Assembly: GCA_035476855.1 (NCBI GenBank)
Contig: DATILC010000182.1
Coordinates: 1 to 6,321 of the forward strand
Length of the DNA: 6,321 nucleotides
Origin: Solimonas_A sp035476855
GTDB lineage: Bacteria > Pseudomonadota > Gammaproteobacteria > Nevskiales > Nevskiaceae
Direction: 5' to 3'
Positions 1 through 5,774 of the stretch are shown one piece after another. Within the stretch, counting starts at the first letter, position 1, and every line of letters starts with the position of its first letter. The translations under genes and the position numbers were made by a program. The notes under the pieces were generated by a model. It did no database searches. It worked only from the letters and a program-made list of their open reading frames with translations, and was not told the DNA's origin.

Positions 1-219
1 CCCGCCGTCGTCGTCGGGGTGCAAGACGCTGCGCCGGATGACCCCATCGCCGGTCGCCTGCGCGAGCTCGGCTTCGTCCGCGGCGAGCCGGTGCGGGTGA
101 CCGCGCACGGACCGATGGGCCGCGATCCGCTGCTGGTGCAGGTCGGCTACACCCGCTTCGCCCTGCGCCGCGCCGAAGCCGCGCGCATCACCGTCGAACT
201 CGCCGGAGTCGTGGCATGA
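1..219 (+). CDS. feoA: FeoA, ferrous iron transport protein A (5'-truncated)
   Basis: FeoA is a small cytoplasmic SH3-like protein that works with the FeoB permease in Fe(II) uptake. The frame is open from base 1, giving 72 residues in the window. The visible part carries the family pattern: a VVGV strand at the extreme left, then RLRELGFVRGEPVRV, a PLLVQVGYTRFALRRAEAARI segment and a short C-terminal tail. A GTG at 19 lies inside the conserved domain, after the VVGV strand, so it is unlikely to be the start; the true start is probably 10-15 codons upstream of the window. The stop TGA overlaps the feoB ATG (ATGA at 216-219), which indicates translational coupling. The promoter, and any Fur or FNR sites, are outside the window. 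Identity is fairly sure from sequence pattern plus the following feoB. Confidence 0.9.
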   Translation, partial: PAVVVGVQDAAPDDPIAGRLRELGFVRGEPVRVTAHGPMGRDPLLVQVGYTRFALRRAEAARITVELAGVVA

Positions 220-2054
220 GCGAAGCCGCTGCCCTGCGTGTCGCCCTGGTCGGCAACCCGAACTGTGGCAAGACCGCCCTGTTCAACCGCCTGACCGGCA
301 GCCGCCAGAAGGTCGCCAACTACGCCGGCGTCACCGTCGAGCGAAAGGAAGGCCGCCTGGTTGCGCCCTCGGGCCGCCTGGTACAGGTGCTGGACCTGCC
401 CGGCGCCTACAGCCTGCACGCCACCAGCCCGGACGAGGCGGTCACGCGTGACGTCTGCCTCGGCCACTTCGAGGGCGAGGCGCGCCCCGACCTGCTGGTC
501 TGCGTGGTCGACGCCACCAACCTGCGCCTGCACCTGCGCTTCGTGCTGGAACTGCAGCAGCTGGGCCTGCCGATGGTGCTGGCGCTGAACCTCTGCGATG
601 CCGCCGCCAAGCGCGGTATCCGCATCGATGTCGCCGCGCTGCAACGCGAGCTGGGCATGCCGGTGGTCGAGACGGTGGCAATCCGCCGCCATGGCGCGCA
701 GTCACTGGTGCAGCAGCTCGACACCAGGCTCCCGCCGCTGCCGGCCGCGCTGCCCGCCGACGCCGACCTGCACGCGGAGGTCAGCCGCCTGCTGGGCGTA
801 GCGGTCAGCGTGCCGCGGCGCACCGCGCAGATCGATGACAGCATCGACCGCGTGGTACTGCACCCGGTCGCCGGCCTGGCCCTGCTGGCCACCCTGCTGT
901 TCTTCATGTTCCAGGCGGTGTTCTCCTGGGCCGAACCGTTGATGGGCGGCATCGAGGGCCTGTTCAACTGGCTCGGCATCGCGATCGGCACCACCCTGCC
1001 CGACGGCATGCTGAAAAGCCTGCTGGTCGATGGCGTCATCGCCGGCGCCGGCGGCGTGCTGGTGTTCCTGCCGCAGATCCTGATCCTGTTCCTGTTCATC
1101 CTGCTGCTGGAGGAATCCGGCTACCTGCCGCGCGCCGCGTTCCTGCTCGACCGCCTGATGGTCGGCGCCGGTCTCACCGGCCGCAGCTTCATCCCGCTGC
1201 TGTCGAGCTTCGCCTGCGCCATCCCTGGCATCATGGCCGCGCGCACCATCCAGGATCCGCGCGACCGCCTCGCGACGATCCTGGTCGCGCCGCTGATGAC
1301 CTGCTCGGCACGCCTGCCGATCTACGCCTTGCTGATCGCGGCCTTCATCCCGCAGCAGACCGTCTGGGGCTGGTTCAACCTGCAGGGCCTGGTGCTGTTC
1401 GCGCTGTATGCCGCCGGCATCGTCAGTGCACTGGCCGTGGCCTACGCAATGAAGTGGATGCGCCGCGACCAGACCGAACACGCGCTGCTGCTGGAGCTGC
1501 CGAGCTACCGCCTGCCGAATCCGCTGGACGTCGCCATCGGCCTGTGGGAGCGCGCGATGATCTTCATCAAGCGCGTCGGTGGCGTGCTGCTGGCGCTGAC
1601 CATCCTGCTGTGGTTCCTGTCGAGCTTCCCGGCGCCGCCGGCGGGCTACAGCGGCGCGGCGATCGACTACAGCCTGGCCGGGCGCATCGGCCACTGGATC
1701 CAGCCGCTGTTCGCGCCGATCGGCTTCAACTGGCAGATCTGCATCGCGCTGATCCCGGGCCTGGCCGCACGCGAGGTCGCGGTCAGCGCGCTGGCCACGG
1801 TCTACGCCCTCTCCTCCACCGGCGATGACGCCGCCGGCGCGCTGATGCCGATCATCGCCGACCAATGGAGCCTGGCTACCGCGCTGTCGCTGCTGGCCTG
1901 GTACGTCTACGCGCCGCAGTGCCTGTCGACGCTGGCCGTGATCCGCCGCGAGGCCAATGGCTGGAGCACGGTGGCGATCGCCGCCGGCTACCTGTTCGGC
2001 CTGGCCTACCTGGCCTCGCTGCTGACCTACCAGATCGCGAGCGCGCTGACATGA
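216..2054 (+). CDS. feoB: FeoB, Fe(II) transporter with N-terminal G domain
   Basis: FeoB is the inner-membrane permease for ferrous iron, controlled by its own cytoplasmic GTPase domain. The G domain occupies about residues 1-170: G1 GNPNCGKT (13-20), switch I around NYAGVTVERKEG (35-46), G3 DLPG (60-63), the family signature VVDATNL (97-103), G4 NLCD (125-128) and a probable G5 near VAIRRHG (154-160). A helical linker follows, then membrane segments from about residue 215. The first Gate region contains FLPQ (284-287), SFACAIPG with Cys334 and MTCSARLPIY with Cys363. The second contains IPGLAAREVAVSAL from residue 513, and the C-terminal APQC has Cys569. At 612 aa it is much shorter than E. 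coli FeoB (773 aa) but typical of the short type. The ATG at 216 has GGAG at 205-208, 7 bases upstream, and overlaps the feoA stop. Very confident. Confidence 0.97.
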   Translation: MSEAAALRVALVGNPNCGKTALFNRLTGSRQKVANYAGVTVERKEGRLVAPSGRLVQVLDLPGAYSLHATSPDEAVTRDVCLGHFEGEARPDLLVCVVDATNLRLHLRFVLELQQLGLPMVLALNLCDAAAKRGIRIDVAALQRELGMPVVETVAIRRHGAQSLVQQLDTRLPPLPAALPADADLHAEVSRLLGVAVSVPRRTAQIDDSIDRVVLHPVAGLALLATLLFFMFQAVFSWAEPLMGGIEGLFNWLGIAIGTTLPDGMLKSLLVDGVIAGAGGVLVFLPQILILFLFILLLEESGYLPRAAFLLDRLMVGAGLTGRSFIPLLSSFACAIPGIMAARTIQDPRDRLATILVAPLMTCSARLPIYALLIAAFIPQQTVWGWFNLQGLVLFALYAAGIVSALAVAYAMKWMRRDQTEHALLLELPSYRLPNPLDVAIGLWERAMIFIKRVGGVLLALTILLWFLSSFPAPPAGYSGAAIDYSLAGRIGHWIQPLFAPIGFNWQICIALIPGLAAREVAVSALATVYALSSTGDDAAGALMPIIADQWSLATALSLLAWYVYAPQCLSTLAVIRREANGWSTVAIAAGYLFGLAYLASLLTYQIASALT

Positions 2055-2296
2055 GTGCCTACGGCCTGGTCGAGTTCCTGGTGATCGGCGGCGCCCTGCT
2101 GCTGAGTGCCTGGTCGGTGCTGGGCCAATTCGCACCACGGTTGCGCGCGCGCCTGCTGTCGGCGCTCACCGGGCAGCGCCCGGCGGCAACGGCCAAGGCA
2201 GCCGGCTGCGATACCGGTTGCAGCAGCTGCAACGGCTGCGCCACGACCAAGCCTGCGACGGAGCAGCCGATCCGCTTCGTCGGCCGCCAGTCCTGA
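2051..2296 (+). CDS. Small Cys-rich membrane protein, Feo-associated
   Basis: This is an 81-aa protein whose ATG overlaps the feoB stop (ATGA, 2051-2054). No good Shine-Dalgarno is visible before it, so its translation probably depends on ribosomes finishing feoB. Residues 6-24 are hydrophobic and likely form one membrane span. A basic stretch follows (PRLRARLL, 29-36), suggesting the C-terminal part is cytoplasmic. Cysteines 53, 57, 60 and 63 form CX3CX2CX2C in a small-residue context, a pattern that could hold metal or an Fe-S cluster. The tail is polar and ends at residue 81. It resembles in design the FeoB-associated Cys-rich membrane proteins of other phyla and the small proteins (I believe DUF6587) found after feoB in xanthomonads; that family name is from memory. 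No FeoC is visible, so it may play a FeoC-like role (inference). Confidence 0.85.
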   Translation: MSAYGLVEFLVIGGALLLSAWSVLGQFAPRLRARLLSALTGQRPAATAKAAGCDTGCSSCNGCATTKPATEQPIRFVGRQS

Positions 2297-2302
2297 GACT
2301 TC

Positions 2303-3367
2303 CTACAGCGGCATCGTCCAACCCAGCTCCAGCTGCAGCAGCTGCGCGTCCTCGAACTTCAGCCGGTCGCTGAGCACGCCGAGGCGGAAGCCCTGCCAGC
2401 GCAGGCCGGCGCCGAGCGCGAAGGGATTGGCCAGCAGCTGCACATCAGCCTGCAGGCCGGAAGCGAAGTCGTGTTCCGCCAGCAGCCCGGGATACTGCCG
2501 CACCTCGGTCAGCCGCAGCTGCGCACCCAGGCGGGTATCCGGCCGCATCGACCACTTCGCCAGCAGCAGTCCATGCGGATGCAGGCGCTGGGTATAGCCC
2601 TGGTTGAACTCGCGCCCGGTCAGGGTCGGCCGGAAGCGGACGTAACCATCCTCGTCGAACTCGCGCACGTCCGAGGTCGCCAGCGCCTCGGTGATCGGCG
2701 TGTCGTGCCAGCGCAGGAAGCCGTAGAGATCGCGCGCCTGCAGGCTCAGCAGCCAGCGCTCACCCGGGCGATACCGCAGCAGCAGGTCCAGGCTCAGGCC
2801 TTCGCCGGAAGGTCCGTCGACACGGCGGTCGAACAGGCGGTCCTTGTCGTAGAAGTAGCGGATGGCCGCGTCGTAGCCATACTCGTTGTCGTCGAGGGCA
2901 GTGGCATTGCCCTTGATGCGGCCGTTGATCAGCGCCTGGCCACTGAGCAGACTCAGGCCCGGCTCGATGCTCCAGTCGCCGGCCTGCTGTGCGTAGGCGA
3001 TGCGCAGGCCCTGGCTGCGGTTGTGGTAGCCCCGTACCTCCAGGTCGTAGGTCGTACCCGGCACCAGCTCGATCTTGTTCTTGACCTGGTGGTAGAGCTT
3101 CGCAGCATCGCGCGTGGCCTTGAGCTCCCAGTCGTAGCGCTGAACATAGCTGTACGACCAGGGACCCATGCGCACGCCAGTCTCGAACCAGTTATGCGTC
3201 ACCGCATCGGCGCCATCGTCCTCCAATGGCCCCTCCCAGTCGTCGACGTAGGCATGCACCGAGACCGGCTCGGAATGGGCGAAGCTTTCGATCTGCACGA
3301 AGGGCTGCAACGGCGCCGCCGCTGCAGCGGCCGGCAGCAACAGAACGGCGGCAGCAAGCCGCTGCAT
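2303..3367 (-). CDS. Putative outer-membrane beta-barrel protein, uncharacterised
   Basis: I do not recognise a named family. The chosen ATG (3365-3367) gives 354 aa beginning with a clear Sec signal peptide: MQR, then a hydrophobic Leu/Ala stretch ending in an Ala run, with cleavage likely near residue 18. An in-frame GTG at 3415 would put 16 residues encoded by the terminator in front of the signal, so it was rejected. The mature part has no cysteine, is rich in Tyr, Trp, Arg and Asp, and shows many short segments of alternating hydrophobic and polar residues with turn-like loops, for example GLSLDLLLRYRPGERWLLSL. The end, LQLELGWTMPL, resembles a final barrel strand, although the last residue is Leu rather than Phe. 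It probably lies in the outer membrane. No Shine-Dalgarno is visible: the ATG directly follows a T-run. The stop lies 6 bp from the convergent Cys-rich gene. Membrane location is inferred; substrate or partner is unknown. Confidence 0.8.
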   Translation of the reverse strand: MQRLAAAVLLLPAAAAAAPLQPFVQIESFAHSEPVSVHAYVDDWEGPLEDDGADAVTHNWFETGVRMGPWSYSYVQRYDWELKATRDAAKLYHQVKNKIELVPGTTYDLEVRGYHNRSQGLRIAYAQQAGDWSIEPGLSLLSGQALINGRIKGNATALDDNEYGYDAAIRYFYDKDRLFDRRVDGPSGEGLSLDLLLRYRPGERWLLSLQARDLYGFLRWHDTPITEALATSDVREFDEDGYVRFRPTLTGREFNQGYTQRLHPHGLLLAKWSMRPDTRLGAQLRLTEVRQYPGLLAEHDFASGLQADVQLLANPFALGAGLRWQGFRLGVLSDRLKFEDAQLLQLELGWTMPL

Positions 3368-3396
3368 AAAAAAATCGGGGGCGGCAAGCCGCCCCC
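3368..3396 (-). terminator. Intrinsic terminator after the lipoprotein gene
   Basis: Read on the minus strand, GGGGGCGG-CTTG-CCGCCCCC forms an 8-bp all-GC stem with a CUUG tetraloop (3377-3396), followed by GA and seven Ts (3374-3368). It starts 24 bases after the lipoprotein stop codon, a textbook Rho-independent terminator. There is no T-run on the other side, so it works on the minus strand only. Its T-run is immediately followed by the ATG of the downstream barrel gene, which is unusual. Confidence 0.9.
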
Positions 3397-3420
3397 AGGG
3401 AGTTGAAGAACGCACGGTTT

Positions 3421-5556
3421 TCAGAAGAACAGCGATTCGAAGGTGCCGTCATCGTAGACGATGCGCACCAGGCCGCTGCTGGTCTGCTGCACCACGCCAG
3501 CCCGCTTGCCGTCGACGCGCAGCACGCCGCTGACCTCGATGCTGTTGCTGCCCTCGGAGATGTTGTCCAGGATCAGCTTCACGCCGGAAGCATTCTCCAG
3601 CAGCACGCTCGGAATGCTGTCCGGCTTGGCCGCCGTGGTCTCGCCGCTGACGCGCAGCACCAGCTTGTCGCCCTCGCTCAGCGACACGGTGACTCGGCCG
3701 AACGGAATGCCGTCCGACTCACCCACCGCCGGATCGGTCGCGCCCTTGGCATCGACCGCGATGGTCAACAGGCCCTCCGGGAAGTCCGGCAGCTTGGCGC
3801 GGGTGCTGATGACCACGGTGCCGATGACCGAGTTGCTGGCGCTGTAGGGCTGGTCGAAGTTGAACTTGCGCGCCGTGGCTTCGGGGATCGTCACCTCGAT
3901 GCTGCCGTTGACCAGCGAACCCTTGCTGTTGCGCACCTCGCCCTTCAGCAGGACTCGCGTCGGCAGAGCGGCAACGGACTCAGCCTCCGGCGTGCTGCAG
4001 TTGCCGCTGTTGCACTGCAGGACGGTCAGGCCAACGATGCCCTCGAAGGTGACCGGATCGGTCACGCCCTTCTGCGCCAGCGTAGCGTCGAGGTCCAGCA
4101 CCACGCGATCGATGTTGCCGCCCACGTCGCCGACCTCATCCTCGACCGGTTGGCTGCTCGCGCGGGTGTTGATCGTGCCCTTGCCGTTCTTGATCGTCAG
4201 CACCACGCCACTGGTCCCGGTGGTCTGGGCATTGCCCGCCAGCGTGACGTTGTGGGTCGCACCGGTCGCAGCCTCCAGGTCGGTCGGGAACACGGCGGTA
4301 AGGTCCAGCGTGTCATCGCCAACCTCTCCGTTGATGCGCACCGTGCTGTTGTCGCCGGATTCGGTGATCGTCACGGTCGCGGTCTTCTGCGCGCCCGAGG
4401 AGTTGGTCGAATTGACCTGGCCACCGGGAGATCCCGCATCGAACAGCTCGCCGGCCCGATCCAGCGCAAGGCCGATGCTGTCGAACAGCTCACTGGCCCG
4501 CGCGTCGCTGACCTGCGCGACGCTATCGAGCTGCGTGACGAAGTCGTTCTGGTCGAGGTTGGGCAGGTCCTGGTAACGCTGCACGCTGTTGCGGATGTCG
4601 CCGACGAACAGACGCGCCCGGCCAATCGCCGTGCCATCACCGTTGTCGGTGGCAGGCGGCATGAAATCGCCCGTACCCTCCGCCATGTTTTCGAGGCGGG
4701 TCAGCGTGCCGGCAGAATCGGAACTGCCTTCCGGCAGCTGGTTGAAAGCCTCCTCGACCAGGTCACGCAGCTGAGTCTTCGGAATCGCGCCGTCAGTACC
4801 GAATTCCGCGACCAGCCCGTCGACCGCTCCGCTGATCGCATCCTGGCCACTGGAACCGTCGGGAATCCGCGACAGCACAGCTGCATTCAGCGCGGCGTAG
4901 ACGACTTCGTCAGGGCTGGCTGCAGCCGGCACGTCGCCGACCAGGTTGATCGGCGTGGTCCTCACCACGTCGATGCCGCCCGCCAGCTGGTTGACCTGGG
5001 ACATGGCCAGGCGGATGGCGCCGGCGGTGTCGACATTGCGCAGCAGGGCGCCGGCACGACGGCTGAGGATGGAGGTCAGCGCGGTGGCATTCATGCGGTT
5101 GTTGAGGCCGCGCTCCAGGCCCGGCAGCAGCGTCTCCAGCACGAACTTGTCGTCCACCTTGACCACCTGCCCGAACTTCACGCCCGGCCCGCAGTCGTTG
5201 TCGGTGACGCCCGGCGCCTTGTAGTCGCACAGGACCTCGGTCGCCTTGCTGGCACGGCCCTTGATCCGGGCCAGCACGGCGCCGCCCTTGTAGCCCTTGA
5301 TGCTGAGCTTGTAGTTGCCGCTGTTGTCGGTCTCGCCGGTGCCGAGCACCGTGCCCTTGGCCGGATCCAGGCTGTCCGCGGCCAGCTCGATCAGGGTGAC
5401 GTCAGCCTTGCGGACGATGCCCTTGGCCGCCTTGCCCTCGACGCTGACGGGTTCACTGCCGCCGCCACCACCGCCGCCGCCACCACCGCAAGCCGCCGCA
5501 AATACCGTTGCCGCCGTCACCGCGGTCAACGCCAGCCGCCGTCCCAGTCCGTTCAT
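3421..5556 (-). CDS. Large putative outer-membrane lipoprotein with poly-Gly tether
   Basis: This gene encodes 711 aa of unknown function. Residues 1-22 form a lipoprotein signal (MNGLGRRLALTAV, then VFAAAC) with the lipid-accepting Cys23. The next residue is Gly, not Asp, which favours outer-membrane sorting. Ten glycines (24-33) follow as a tether. Residues 37-130 look like a carboxypeptidase-regulatory-like beta-sandwich (VEGKAAKGIV, then ETDNSGNYKLSI) with Cys110 and Cys122, possibly a disulfide. Residues about 140-385 are mostly helical (NATALTSILSRRAG, then ARLFVGDIRNSVQRY). Residues about 388-711 are beta-rich, with recurring strand-Gly-strand hairpins and a second Cys pair, C515-X4-C520. 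I recognise this as one of the large proteobacterial lipoproteins built on this plan, none with a firm role. Two ATGs lie in frame; 5556 is preferred because AGAGGA sits 6 bases upstream, whereas it abuts the ATG at 5562. The stop is followed closely by a strong terminator. Confidence 0.88.
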   Translation of the reverse strand: MNGLGRRLALTAVTAATVFAAACGGGGGGGGGGSEPVSVEGKAAKGIVRKADVTLIELAADSLDPAKGTVLGTGETDNSGNYKLSIKGYKGGAVLARIKGRASKATEVLCDYKAPGVTDNDCGPGVKFGQVVKVDDKFVLETLLPGLERGLNNRMNATALTSILSRRAGALLRNVDTAGAIRLAMSQVNQLAGGIDVVRTTPINLVGDVPAAASPDEVVYAALNAAVLSRIPDGSSGQDAISGAVDGLVAEFGTDGAIPKTQLRDLVEEAFNQLPEGSSDSAGTLTRLENMAEGTGDFMPPATDNGDGTAIGRARLFVGDIRNSVQRYQDLPNLDQNDFVTQLDSVAQVSDARASELFDSIGLALDRAGELFDAGSPGGQVNSTNSSGAQKTATVTITESGDNSTVRINGEVGDDTLDLTAVFPTDLEAATGATHNVTLAGNAQTTGTSGVVLTIKNGKGTINTRASSQPVEDEVGDVGGNIDRVVLDLDATLAQKGVTDPVTFEGIVGLTVLQCNSGNCSTPEAESVAALPTRVLLKGEVRNSKGSLVNGSIEVTIPEATARKFNFDQPYSASNSVIGTVVISTRAKLPDFPEGLLTIAVDAKGATDPAVGESDGIPFGRVTVSLSEGDKLVLRVSGETTAAKPDSIPSVLLENASGVKLILDNISEGSNSIEVSGVLRVDGKRAGVVQQTSSGLVRIVYDDGTFESLFF
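5458..5487 (-). repeat. 15-bp perfect tandem duplication encoding Gly10
   Basis: On the minus strand the unit GGTGGTGGCGGCGGC occurs twice with no mismatch and encodes glycines 24-33 of the lipoprotein, directly after the lipid cysteine. The identical order of GGT and GGC codons in both halves points to a recent duplication of the unit rather than independent choice of glycine codons. Gain or loss of whole units would keep the frame and only change the tether length. Confidence 0.9.
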
Positions 5557-5770
5557 GGTCATTCCTCTGTTGTCCTGATCCCCGCGACGGCGACCGCAGT
5601 CCCGACGCTGCACCACGGCCCCCGGCCAGTGGTTCGCAGCCTAGAGTCGGTCTCATGCGTATATGGTGAGTAGCCCCCGACTCAGGGCTTGACTTCGCCG
5701 GAACACAGGGCGGCAGCGGGGTCTTTTGGGCTACCATGCCGACCCCTCGGGGCCGCCCCCGCAGCCAGCC
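5557..5770. promoter_or_regulatory. Divergent intergenic region between lipoprotein gene and mfd
   Basis: This 214-bp gap must supply the promoters for the lipoprotein gene (leftward) and for mfd (rightward). No perfect sigma-70 promoter is visible. Candidate pieces are an AT-rich GTATATGG (5659-5666), which reads CCATATAC on the minus strand and could be a -10 for the lipoprotein gene. For mfd there is TTGACT at 5689-5694 (good -35 match) and TACCAT at 5732-5737 (fair -10 match), but these are 37 bases apart, so they do not form one promoter. The lipoprotein ribosome site AGAGGA lies at 5563-5568 (minus). The assignment as promoter-bearing is from position; the individual boxes are weak. Confidence 0.4.
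5563..5568 (-). promoter_or_regulatory. Shine-Dalgarno that fixes the lipoprotein start
   Basis: AGAGGA on the minus strand lies 6 bases before the ATG at 5556 and zero bases before the ATG at 5562. Normal spacing therefore supports 5556 as the start codon of the lipoprotein gene. Confidence 0.75.
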
Positions 5771-5774
5771 ATGA
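5736..5774 (+). other. Possible 12-codon upstream ORF overlapping the mfd start
   Basis: An ATG at 5736 opens a short frame encoding MPTPRGRPRSQP, whose TGA stop (5772-5774) overlaps the mfd ATG as ATGA. Mfd itself has no clear Shine-Dalgarno, so coupling from this leader would be a way to start it. A GGG five bases before the uORF ATG is at best a weak ribosome site. If TACCAT (5732-5737) is instead the mfd -10 box, transcription would begin after this ATG and the uORF would not exist in the mRNA. Treat as a candidate only. Confidence 0.25.

Noticed and set aside
19..219. FeoA starting at the GTG at 19.
   Set aside because: The conserved VVGV strand lies before this codon in the same open frame, so the gene most likely begins outside the window.
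702..2138. A 478-codon open frame on the minus strand opposite feoB.
   Set aside because: It is codon-aligned with feoB, which is certain, and its product is a Gln/Arg/Asp-rich shadow without any recognisable motif.
2471..3406. A 311-codon open frame on the + strand opposite the barrel gene.
   Set aside because: It is codon-aligned with the barrel gene. The minus-strand frame has a clear signal peptide and strand-like pattern, so the + frame is taken as a shadow, although the family of the barrel gene is not known.
3368..3415. Extension of the barrel gene to a GTG at 3415.
   Set aside because: The added 16 residues are encoded by the terminator stem and T-run and would precede a complete signal peptide beginning at the ATG at 3367.
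3403..5673. A 756-codon open frame on the + strand, longer than the lipoprotein gene it opposes.
   Set aside because: It is codon-for-codon aligned with the lipoprotein gene on the other strand. Such frames stay open when the real gene avoids TTA, CTA and TCA codons, as GC-rich genes do. Its protein has the His/Gln/Arg/Val-rich look of an antisense shadow, while the minus strand has a lipoprotein signal, a Shine-Dalgarno and a terminator.
5672..5689. Inverted repeat AGCCC-N8-GGGCT in the intergenic region, as an operator or terminator.
   Set aside because: Five-base GC arms are expected by chance in this composition, there is no T-run, and no known regulator site is matched.
5744..5752. CCCCTCGGGG-type hairpin just before mfd.
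   Set aside because: The stem is only three or four base pairs once a loop is allowed, and no T-run follows, so it is not supported as a terminator.
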